This document shows, in pieces, positions 1 to 9,426 of a DNA stretch of 64,000 nt (position 1 is its first letter; every line of letters starts with the position of its first letter). Under the pieces are notes generated by a model. The model ran no database searches, was not told the origin of the DNA, and was given only the letters and a program-made list of their open reading frames with translations. Position numbers and translations under genes: made by a program. The stretch is from the NCBI RefSeq assembly GCF_036785885.1, contig NC_092329.1:4712001-4776000 (forward strand). The letters run 5' to 3'. This stretch comes from Coffea arabica (lineage: Eukaryota > Streptophyta > Magnoliopsida > Gentianales > Rubiaceae).

Positions 1-383
1 AAAAACAATCAAACAGAAGTTATTTGAATACAATCCAATATGATGAAATAAATATAACTAAAATAGTCAAGTTTTCACTTTTAGTACAAATGCAATCACT
101 AATTCATTATTGTGTTTGTGCTTTTTTTTTAGAAAAAAGTGTTATTCTATTAAGTGTAATTAGAAATTTAGTATAAATATATTAGTAAATTTAGTATAAC
201 TAATTAATAAATTCTATTAGTAAACATGTAGAATTATTCATATAATTGATAATATCAATTATATTACATAAACTAACATACATTATATAATATATCTAAC
301 TAATAATATCATTATCATAAGTTTATAACTAATTAACTTACATGTTATATATAATTATATATATTTTTATATTTTTTTTTGTT
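1..383. other. AT-rich intergenic sequence
   Basis: No gene is visible. The sequence is AT-rich with many short TA-rich runs and no long open frame or recognisable repeat end. Confidence 0.5.
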
Positions 384-545
384 TTGCGGGGGGCGGGGCG
401 GGGGATGGGGCGGGGGTATACTCCCCCGCCCCCCGCCCCGTTTCTAAGCGGGGGGAAAAAATTCCCCCCCGCCCCCGCCCCACCCCCCGCCCCAACCCCC
501 GCCCCGAGAGCCCCCCGCGGGCACCCGCCCCCATTGCCATCCCTA
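384..545. repeat. GC-rich foldback block, hAT-MITE-like end
   Basis: A sharp island of G runs followed by C runs in AT-rich surroundings. G-rich and C-rich halves meet at about 417-424, so the block can fold back on itself, and the G runs could form quadruplexes. The right edge, read on the minus strand, begins GGGATGGCAATGGGGGCGGG, the style of end seen on GC-rich hAT-type MITEs in many dicots. Target duplications were not found, so the element boundaries are uncertain. The open frames on both strands here are products of base composition. Confidence 0.45.
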
Positions 546-1802
546 ATCCTCGGTGACAAAGTTTTCTATGTCAACTCAATGTCACCTATAATATTTTGCC
601 AAGTGCCCTGTTATTATTTGCACTTTAATTTTCTAATAATTCAACTGGTTTTATTTAACACAAGTTTTTTTTATTCTCTAAAACTTTGAACCAAACCAAA
701 CCAACCGGTCTAATTCCATTCATCATTGATTGCCTTCGAACAAAATTGCACAGGAACTCTTTTTGATGTTGATTGCTTTGAAAAAGCCAAAAAGAGAAAA
801 TTCCCTGAAACTAGTGTGCTGAAAATTCCGAAATGGTGACTTGCACCGCTGCTGGAAATTCTTTCAGCTATATTGTTGGCTGATTCCGATGAGCTCCACA
901 CTTCAACGACGTCATCCTTTTGATTCCTCCACCAGCTCCGCCAATTAAGAAAGATAACACTGCTCCAAGTAAATGTACCTTCTCTCAAAGGAGGACGTAA
1001 ATCTGGTGCCCAGTTTTGCAGTTCCCGGCTGATGCCCAATTGAATAGCACCAACCTGACCTGCTCCGAGGAGTGCCCAATAGCAATTAGCTGATAACAAA
1101 AGAAAATTGCTAAAGTTGAATTGAATCATCAAATAACTCGTCCTAGGCAGGTAGAATGATTCCACACACAGCTTGCATGATTAAGGAACCACGTGGTTTT
1201 AAATTTGCTCGAAAAATTAATCCCACGGTAAGGACTAAAACCTCAAACACCACCAACCAACCTCCCAAAAGAGACCCCCAAAAAAAAGCAATAATAATCA
1301 AAGAAGAAAGACTGAAGCAGAGCTAAGTTACATCAAAGAAACACTGGGGTTTCATTGGTTATCAAAGAGCCGCAGACATAGCCGCCGAAAGCTTTAATTT
1401 GAGGACTTCCTGAATAGGTCTTGTCAATTTGCTTCAACAGTCGAAGGCTACAGTTTTAGCTTATTAGGCAACGGTTGAAGCTTTCAGGGACTTTTTCACT
1501 TTTTGACTTTGTTCAAAGCAATCAACGATGAAAAGGTTTGGACTTTGGAGGCACTTTTGTTTAGGGTTATCTTTTTCTTTTTCCTAAAGCAATCGATCTT
1601 GAGTGGTTGCTGTACAAAAGTATTGGTAATGGAATTAGATCGGTTGGTTTGGTTTGATTCAAAGTTTTAGAGGATAGAAAAAACTTGTGTTAAACCAAAC
1701 CAGTTGAATTATTAGAAAATTAAAGTGTAAATAATAACAGGACACTTGGCAAAATATTATAGGTAGCATTGGGTTGGCATAGAAAACTTTGTCACCGAGG
1801 AT
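546..1802. mobile_element. Non-autonomous DNA transposon with 175-bp inverted terminal repeats
   Basis: Positions 546-720 recur in reverse complement at 1628-1802 with roughly a dozen mismatches. Both outer ends read ATCCTCGGTGACAAAG. The 900-bp core has no transposase. It contains a 151-codon minus-strand frame (710-1165) that I do not recognise and that might be captured host sequence. Long terminal inverted repeats suggest a Mutator-like element, but I see no clear 9-bp target duplication. The left end abuts the GC-rich block, which may have disturbed the flank. A simple inverted duplication is the alternative. Confidence 0.6.
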
Positions 1803-2129
1803 CCCAAGTGCTTTTTTTCCCTCCTTTTGTGGTAGAAGCAAGAGTTACGTTTCTTTCAACTGAATACTAGACATTACCATTACTCCGTTGCCACGAGCTG
1901 TTTGGATAGGATATTATTTGGAATAATATTTTAAAAAAATACTATATATGTTTTGTAATATAATATATATGAGATAAGATAGTGATTAAAAAATAAAATA
2001 ATTAAAAATATATTTATGAGCCAACCAAATATTAATTTTACAAATAAAATTATATTCAAACAAAACGTATACTAACACTAGGAACTTTCGAAGCTCCATG
2101 AGACAATAAAAATTTGAATATTCAGTTTA
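1803..2129. other. AT-rich intergenic sequence with MITE-like remnant
   Basis: No gene. 1898-2050 reads like one end of a small element: a TGTTTGGATA motif followed by AT-rich sequence. A similar arrangement occurs at the right edge of the window (about 63945-64000). Confidence 0.3.
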
Positions 2130-2480
2130 AGGCTGTATACAAATCAAGCCGCTTGCGAGCCGCTCGAATACGAGTTCGACTCGAGCTCGAATTCAAAAAC
2201 ATTAAATTCGTTCGCGAGTTCGATTACACATTTATTTTTTATTTTAATAGTACAATTTCATATATATCCATATTATTTTATTATTTATTAAGAAAAATTA
2301 TTTTTTAAAAATATTTATTTTTTATTTTTTAAAAATAAAATAATTATTATTTTTTTATTTTTTAAACTCGAGTTCGAACTTGATATTTTGAGCTCATCGA
2401 GCTCAAGCTTTATAAAATTAACTGAATGTTAGACTCGATTAGATCAAAACTCGAATCGACTCGACTTGTTTGCACCTCTA
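2130..2480. mobile_element. hAT-like MITE (TCGAG-rich)
   Basis: The left end (AGGCTGTATACAAATCAAG) and the inverted right end (TAGAGGTGCAAACAAGTCGAG) are related. Inside each end lie runs of GAGCTCGA-type motifs around an AT-rich centre. The flanks ATTCAGTTTA and ATTCGATTTA may be a decayed 8-10-bp target duplication. There is no coding capacity. A more degenerate relative with TCGAG/ACTCG motifs appears at about 3560-3790. Confidence 0.5.
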
Positions 2481-2716
2481 ATTCGATTTACTTTATAGAG
2501 AGCACTTATCACTCTCATTTGAGTTAGTCTATGATGCATGTGATCCATATGTGGATTGTAAATGCCAAGAAATCTCATGCCCTTTAGCATGATGCTTGAA
2601 AAATCAAGAAAACGTCACACTCGAATAGTAATATTGTGATTTGTAACCATTATGTTTATATATATGTATATACTGCTAATTCATCTAAAATTACCAATGA
2701 GCATGAGACTCTTCTA

Positions 2717-2846
2717 CTTTTTTTTTTGGTCGATACGATAGCTTCCTACACTATGGGGAAGGGAGGGCCTGAAGAGGTTTTGAGATATTCCGGAGGGGAC
2801 TAAATCATCACCGGACCAGATGAGTGCACTACTTACATATCACTTA
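2717..2846 (-). mobile_element. tRNA-type SINE, truncated copy
   Basis: A poly-T run followed by sequence that matches, in reverse complement, the 3' part of the SINE at 42482-42686. Shared landmarks are the poly-A junction after TATCGAC and the CCCTCCCC/CCTCTTCAGGCC region. The 5' portion is missing or too diverged to see. Confidence 0.65.
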
Positions 2847-3943
2847 TTGTTCTAACAATTGTTGCAAAAACCTTTGGTTTTCGTGAAAGAAGAGAAACGA
2901 AGGGGACAAGGGGCCCAAACGGTTATCAGGAAATCCGTTCAGGATAGTTTTGTGTAAAATGCACACGACGTAACTCTATCTGTACACGGCGTAACTCACT
3001 TTCAATAACGTATAATTATAAAATAAAATTTTGTGTGCTTCACACATGATATGAAAAACGAAATATAAGATGAAATCTAGATCTTACTTTTTTTTTTTGA
3101 CCAAATCTTGACCATGAACTTTCAGGGAAGCAGCTGTTCCTGCCCCTCTTCGGGAGGAAAAAGATAGCAAAAGAAAACAATTAAATGGATAGGCTCAGTA
3201 GTGAGTACTGATTGTTCTTCCCAGCCCATATTGTTATGGTCATACAAGCCCATCTTCCCAGGAAATATAGACCAAAAAAAAAAAAAAACCGCGATCTTAC
3301 AATTTAACTTTAGCATTTGAAGAACGGAAAATATCAACATGGGTTTGACCTTTTGGATATAAGCATTGGAGTCATTTCAATTACTGTTTTTGGTTTTCTT
3401 TTCTAGGCATATTTTCCGTTTGGATTACTGTTTTCTGAAACCTCTATAGAAAAATGTCTTATAACAATTTGATATATATAAGATAAAAAATGTAATTAAA
3501 AAATGAATTCACGAAAAACGTAAAAAATATAGCCATTTTTTGCTTTTGCTTCTTAGGAAATTTACTAATTATAGCTGAACTTGAGATTCTTATAATCTAA
3601 ATTTGCGTACAAATGAGTCGAATTAACTCATGAATGCTCATAAATTCACTCGAATCAACTTAATATTAATTAAACTCGAGTCCATTGAGCAGCTTGATTA
3701 AGGACTCGAATAGGATTGCAAGCCAGTTGATTGAATAAAGTCGAGCTAAGTACTCTTTAAAACTTCAGCCTGATTAGTCCACCAAGCAAATTGGAATAAA
3801 ATTCTAATCGAGTTGGGTTCAACTAAAACATCAAATGGCTTAATCCTTGTTGCCATCGCAATTCTCAACCCATTCTACTTATACATTATAAGTCTAAAAA
3901 CTTTTAGCAGAAAACAATCAATGGGAATTGCGAGATATATTAA
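2847..3943. other. Intergenic sequence, no gene seen
   Basis: No supported gene. 3560-3790 contains repeated ACTCGA/GTCGAG motifs of the hAT-MITE type seen at 2130-2480, without clear ends. Confidence 0.4.
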
Positions 3944-4910
3944 AGGATAATTTCAGAAACCTCTCCTGAGGTTTCATGAAATATCACCTAACTCTTCTAA
4001 GGTTTTCAAAATATTGCTCAGCACCCTTGAAATGAGGGTGGAATCATATGCTAATATCAAATGTGAAGAATTATCAATAATACCTTCATATTTAAATTTT
4101 CTAAACTTGTTTTTCTTTCTCTAAATTTCGTGCTTTAACAATGTCTATACATACATAAATACATTCATATATATATATATATAATTGAATTGCAAATGTT
4201 AATGAAATATAGGATTTAATCCATAAAATATTCAACACATTTGAAGAAAAATAGCTACAGGTTCCTTTTTTTTTTACCTTTTTTGTGTTTAACAACTATG
4301 TTTATCTATTATTTATTTATTTGCTACTATTCATGTAGAGCTAGAGAGAAATTAAGTAATTGAAACTCCAGACCCTGCTGGTTTTCAAATTCTGGCTTTT
4401 CATTTTTATAATAAAATTTTCATCTTTCACACCCATATAAAAAGTCAGTCTAGTTTGAGTAAATTTTTTGTATGATATTACAGTTGAATTTCATCTATTG
4501 TTGAGTTTTTTTGCTAAAATGTACGAGTTTTACATGCTAATTGTTTCAACACTATGGAGGATTTTATTTGTAGAAATAGTTTAAATAATAGTATTTGCTT
4601 TTACTGTCTCTCTCTCCCGTAGAAGTAACTATTGATCATAACATAAATCATTATCAATTTTCATCCTCTCACTTTTGAGATGGTTTCAATTTAGTACTTT
4701 TTCCTTGGTTTGTAAAATTATCAATTTTTTATAACCTAAGGGTATTAAGGGCACTAAAATAGTCTTTCTCCTCAAACATGAATTTTTTAATATTACTTTT
4801 GATTAGAAAGGTTGACAATGTTACTAAAATGTGAATTCGAGGGAGATTTTGAAAACCTCAAGAAAACTAAAGTGATATTTCATTTCAGGGGAGGTTTCTG
4901 AAATTATCCC
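3944..4910. mobile_element. Mutator-like non-autonomous element, copy 1
   Basis: The left end AGGATAATTTCAGAAACCTC and inverted right end GGGATAATTTCAGAAACCTC match nearly perfectly, and similarity continues about 45 bp inward. A perfect 9-bp direct repeat, ATATATTAA, flanks it (3935-3943 and 4911-4919), the target duplication length of Mutator-like transposons. There is no transposase frame. A second family member lies at 62977-63785. Confidence 0.8.
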
Positions 4911-4973
4911 ATATATTAAGCAGTAAACCACAAAGTCGGCTTGTTGGACCAGTCGTACCTGTCTGTATGTCCA

Positions 4974-5067
4974 TTTCTATCTACCTTGTATATAAGAAGA
5001 AAGCCAAGTAACTGTAGCAATCTATCTTTTTGACACATGTATGACATATATTTTTGACAAGTGGAAT
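4974..5067 (+). repeat. 94-bp direct repeat, copy 1 (possible Helitron 5' end)
   Basis: Nearly identical to 5900-5993, 926 bp downstream in the same orientation. It begins TTTCTATCTA and ends ACAAGTGGAAT. A TC start followed by a TATATAAGAAG-type motif resembles plant Helitron 5' ends. The open frames crossing it on both strands match nothing I know. Confidence 0.6.
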
Positions 5068-5288
5068 AGTTCGGGCACCTACGAGCTGCAACCTACCGCA
5101 TTTTCCGTTACAGGCCACTACAGGGATGACAATCATGGGTTTAGATACTGCCCAGGCAGTTGGGACTTGAGGGTTCAAGATTACTTTACACCACATGCGC
5201 TGCATCGTAGTATTGGGCCTCAAAGCAAAACAGAAACCCCCAATTTAATTCCTCAAGAATACGGAGGGAATAAAGGGAAAAGAAAAAA

Positions 5289-5440
5289 GATTAATCTTTC
5301 CTACACTAATAGTGTATATACCGTCAGCATTGAATGAATGACAACTATGTAAATTTTGAATTTAAAATTTAACTTTTGTACACATGTCATAAATCTAATG
5401 GTGATAGTGTATACACTGTCAGTGTATATAAGATTTACTC
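5289..5440. mobile_element. Small MITE, family B copy 1
   Basis: About 152 bp running from GATTAATCTTTCCTAC to AAGATTTACTC. Imperfect internal symmetry (TAGTGTATATACCGTCAG against CACTGTCAGTGTATATAA) flanks a TTTGAATTTAAAATT core. The element at 48639-48792 is the same sequence in opposite orientation. The possible 9-bp flank duplication AAAGAAAAA is low-complexity and weak. Confidence 0.65.
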
Positions 5441-5441
5441 A

Positions 5442-5534
5442 AAGAAAAATAGCTCCATTGTTTAATGGTTAACCGGGGGGTGTGGGAGACTCGATTTTCA
5501 ATTTAGCATCAAACGTGGACATTTTTTTTTTTTT
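5442..5534 (+). mobile_element. Possible degraded tRNA-derived SINE
   Basis: A tRNA-like stretch with a TTTAATGGTTAA motif (A-box-like) and GAGACTCGATTTTC (B-box-like), followed by a long T run. No target duplication was found, so this is a weak call. Similar fragments occur near 40190-40270 and 48466-48560. Confidence 0.25.
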
Positions 5535-6034
5535 GAGGTTGAGAATAAGGGTCACGGTATAAGCAAGACATGGATGTCATAATACTAATGAGGAGGGCAA
5601 AAAGGAAAAACAAAACAATTATCTTTCCTTAGCATTTAAAAAAAAAAAGGGAGAACAAAAGGGAAAAAAAAAACAAGACTTATGATGCAAGTGTAATAAT
5701 ATTTAAAATCATTTTAACAAATTATGATAACCAAATGGAGCCATTGTTCCGGTTAAAATCATTTTGAACACACAAGTAAATCCAAGAAATACAAATGAAT
5801 CCAAGAAGCAGCTTTCGTGGTTGCCTCGCCTCGTTCACGTGGACTCAAGAATCAATCACAGTCCACGCCCAGCGCAATTTCAATTTGCTGCCTGTTTAAT
5901 TTCTATCTATCTTGTATATAAGAAGAAAGTCAAGTAATTGTAGCAGCCTATCTTTTTGACACATGTATTACGCATATTTTTGACAAGTGGAATCTTGATT
6001 ATTTTAGCTAATTTTTTCCTTCACTTTTTTGATT

Positions 6035-6471
6035 GGGTAAAAAACAAAAAAACCTCCTGTGGTAAGTCTAATACACAAAAAAACCCCCTATGATTTCAAA
6101 ACATACAATACGACACCTCATGCTTTGAACTAAATTGTAAAGATAACGGAATCCATTAAACTTAACGGAAATGACTTATTGGAACCTAAAAAAAAAATTT
6201 TATACCTAATTTTTATCAAATATGCCTATTCTACCCTTTAACCCTCAATTCTCTCTATTTAGAGAATAAAACAAATGATTTTTTTGAGTTGTCTTTTGCT
6301 TAATTATATCAGGGCATTTTGGTCATTTCGTCCATTTCCGTTAAGTTTAACGGATTCCGTCACCTTTACAATTTAGTTCAAAGCATGAGAGGTTATGTTG
6401 TATATTTTGAAATCACGGGGGGTTTTTCTGTGTATTAGGTTTACTACAGGGGGCGTTTTTGTTTTTTATCA
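6035..6471. mobile_element. Mutator-like MITE, 437 bp, long inverted ends
   Basis: The two ends are inverted copies of one another for over 140 bp, including a TTAAACTTAACGGA / TCCGTTAAGTTTAACGGA palindromic region. Outer ends are GGGTAAAAAACAAAAA and, inverted, TGATAAAAAACAAAAA. A perfect 9-bp direct repeat, TTTTTGATT, flanks it (6026-6034 and 6472-6480). There is no coding capacity. Confidence 0.8.
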
Positions 6472-8028
6472 TTTTTGATTCAATTGAGCCAAAAGGATTT
6501 AAATATTTTTTCTCCTTGAGAAAATCAACTCCATCTCTTCTTATTCTTCTTCTCGCCATAGCTGTTATCATCCCTTACCTTTTTTATTTTTTTATTTTTT
6601 AAAACTAATCTAACTAAGATTGTTGTCATTTTTTTCGTCGAGATGATTAGCTACTTAACAAAGAGAAGTCTTTATTATTTTTTTTATCCCATTTTACATT
6701 TTCTTTTCTTTCTTTTTTTCTGTATCTCTAATCTCTCATGTTTGCTCTATTCTTCGATCATAATGTTATAGCCAACTAGCATTTGTTTGTTAAATTTATA
6801 GGATGACGTTGTTATTTGATATTTCTTCATGGATAAAAGGTGAAGTATTAAAATATGTAAAAAAATCTTAGAATTCATTTTATACCAATGATCATTTTCT
6901 ATGAAGAATAAAACAAAAATTCATTCTTTTCTTTTCACCTCCCAAGATTTGATTTCTTACTTCACATTTTTTCCTTTTCTTTTTTTTGTTACATTTTGTA
7001 ATTATCTACAATTTTGTGTATTTTTTTAGGAGAAAGGATATATCATGTGATGCTTCCACCAAGATAAATCTAACTAGAATTTCGTCTACCTTTGTTTTTC
7101 TATGTTTCTTTCTCCCACTCCCCCCTTTGGAATTACTTTATGGTCTATTCAATTTAATTGAAGGATCCAATAAGATTTTGTGTATATATTTAAACTAATG
7201 TTAATTTTTGTTTGTTTTTTAATTACTCAAGTGTTGTAGTATCAATTGGGTTGGCATACAAGGATTTGTAGTTGGTGGTGGAAGTCACAGTCAAGACTTT
7301 CAGCCTAGAGTGTGACTTGACAAAAAATTGTTAGAAAATTCAATTTTGATTAGGAATATGTTTTTGCAATAAAAAAAATGATTTAGTTCTAATTTGTATA
7401 TGTAGATCTGGAAATGTAGTAATTCATATTTTTATCTAACCTTGCTATTTATATTACGGAGTTGTAGAATAATGTTGTCACTTTTAGGTGGGATTTAAAT
7501 AGATGAACTAAATTCTTCTATCAAAAGAATGAAAATGTGAAAGTTTATAATAAGTTATATTGATGTTGAAGATTGTACCATATCTTAGTGGCTTTCTAAA
7601 CTTTTTCTCATTATTAAAGTACTGGAAGTATTATGACTACTTTTGGTTTAGTTACAACTAAAACTATACTGCTATTAATACAACAATGCGCTTGTAGTGT
7701 ATTAATTCTCTCTCCTTTTTGGGTATCATCATAATAGTGGTTTAAAATTTTTTATTTAAATCACAATAAATAGGGGGTTGATTTCATAGATAGAATTTCT
7801 CTTCACAACAAATTTTGAGAGAAATTTTATTTATACTCCATATTTCGTTAATTGTAATCCTATAATAAATAAAAACTATATGATAAAAATAATAGTGGAA
7901 GTATGATTAATAAAAATGAGAGTTCAAATAACATTTGTCAATTTTAATTGTTTTGATACTCAATTTTCTCCTATATTTCTATTCATTCATCATGTGCCAA
8001 AATAATTTGATGTTATATGTTAGACTAA

Positions 8029-9060
8029 GGGCCTGTTTGGAACTGAGTTTTTAGGCCAAGTTTTTTAGCTACTAGTTTTTTAACAACTTTAGCTACAGGA
8101 ACCCAAAAAAACTTATCAAATTTTTTAACCTACACACTTCAAAATTCTAATGCACAAAAAACTTCCTCTTTTCTTCTTCTTTCTCCCCCCTACTCCTATC
8201 CACCACACCTTTATCGCCGGCCATCCCTCCGCCGCCGGTCACCACCACCTCTGCCACTGTTTCCGGCGCCGACCACCTATTCTGATGCCGGCCTACCTCT
8301 TTTTTTTTTCCTTCTCCCTCTCCCCCTCCCCCTCTCCTTCCCTCCCCTCCCCTCCCCTCCCTGGCCACCCTCCCGCTTCCTCTCTGGTCGCATGGTACCA
8401 GATCGCAGATGCGATCTGGTCGAACAATCGGATTGGGCAAAAGGGGCGGGGGAAGGGGAGGGGAGGAGAATGGGAGAGGGAGAGGGAGAGGGAGATGGAG
8501 GAGAGGGGGAGAGAAAAAGCAAAAAAAAAAAAAATTGTAATCTGCCATGGCTGCTGGTTCTCTGCTTCGGGAGGGAGGGGGGATGGTGAAGGGGAGTAGA
8601 GGGGAGCAGAGAGGGAGAAGAGGGGAAGAGAAAAAGAAAAAAAAAATTGGTTAGGCTGGCTGCTGGTTCGTCTGGTACCGCGAGGGAAGAGGGATGGGGA
8701 AGGAAGGAAGAAGAAGAAGAAGAAGAGAGGAAAGAAAAGAAAAAGGAAAGAAAGAAAGAAAAAGAAAAAGAGAGAGAAAAAGAAAGAAAAGAAAAAAAAA
8801 TCTGCGGGCCATGGCTGCTGGGAACTGGGAAGGCAGAGGTAACAGGAGAGGGAGAAGGGAGAAAAGAAAAGAAAAAGGAAAGAAAGAAAAAGAAAAAGAA
8901 AGAAAAAAAAAAGAAAAGGAAAAAAAAGTTTTTTACCTTATAAAAGCTTCTACAAAAAAGTTTTTCACCTTACAAAAATTTCTACAAAATTTTTTCAAAA
9001 ACTTACACTACAGTAAAGTTTTAGACAAACTCCCAAAAAACTCAGGTTCCAAACAGGCCC
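8029..9060. mobile_element. PIF/Harbinger-like foldback element with pyrimidine and purine arms
   Basis: Perfect ends GGGCCTGTTTGGAAC and GTTCCAAACAGGCCC, flanked by TAA on both sides (8026-8028 and 9061-9063), the 3-bp target duplication of PIF/Harbinger/Tourist elements. The left interior is nearly pure pyrimidine (about 8300-8390) and the right interior purine-rich (about 8440-8925). Between them is a perfect 10-bp-stem, 4-base-loop hairpin at 8397-8420. The purine arm holds about three diverged units, each with a CTGCTGG motif. The lysine/arginine/glutamate-rich open frames here are composition artefacts. Confidence 0.7.
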
Positions 9061-9075
9061 TAAATTTCTAGGGCC

Positions 9076-9108
9076 GAGCTGTGCTTTGCACAGCTCAAGT
9101 ACCTCTAG
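9076..9108 (+). other. Helitron-type 3' terminal hairpin and CTAG
   Basis: GAGCTGTGC, loop TTT, GCACAGCTC forms a perfect hairpin at 9076-9096. It is followed by AAGTACCT, then CTAG ending at 9108, with T at 9109. Helitrons end in CTRR just 3' of such a hairpin and insert between A and T. Confidence 0.6.
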
Positions 9109-9426
9109 TGTTTTAATATATTGCCAGTAGCAGTAACCAGATCAATTTCGTACGCAAGCGTCGTCTGACACAGTGACACGTCCGTTGACGTACGGTACCT
9201 TCTTGGATTGCGTCTGTTATCGATCTTCTAGCATACTGCAGTAATAAATCAGAAAGAAAACTGCTGAAATTGGCCCGAGCTTCAATATTTCATCCGCCAT
9301 CACACGCTAAAAATCCAAACTTCTTCTTTGCCAATTTCGTTTTTTTTTAAAATTCGGCTATTCTAGCTACATCAGCATCCTCGGCTTATTTCAGGCGAAA
9401 AACCGGTGGGGGCTGCTGAAGAGGAC

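Larger units (their letters stand above)
5900..9108 (+). mobile_element. Probable non-autonomous Helitron with nested insertions
   Basis: The 5' end (TC at 5902) resembles plant Helitron starts and is duplicated at 4974-5067. The 3' end at 9108 is CTAG followed by T, preceded 8 bases upstream by a perfect 9-bp-stem hairpin (9076-9096), the classic Helitron terminus. A Mutator-like MITE (6035-6471) and a PIF/Harbinger-like element (8029-9060) sit inside. Removing them leaves about 1.7 kb. No Rep/helicase frame is present. The base before the 5' TC is T rather than the expected A, so pairing these two ends is an inference. Confidence 0.42.

Noticed and set aside
338-689. Gly/Ala-rich and Pro-rich open frames on opposite strands
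   Set aside because: Produced by the GC-rich block; composition only, crossing an element boundary.
5041-5337. A 98-codon + strand frame with an overlapping minus frame
   Set aside because: It spans the direct repeat and part of a MITE; no family resemblance and no supporting promoter.
8147-9071. Several overlapping open frames on both strands rich in Lys, Arg, Glu, Pro or Ser
   Set aside because: They arise from the purine and pyrimidine tracts of the Harbinger-like element, overlap each other on both strands and have no recognisable domain.
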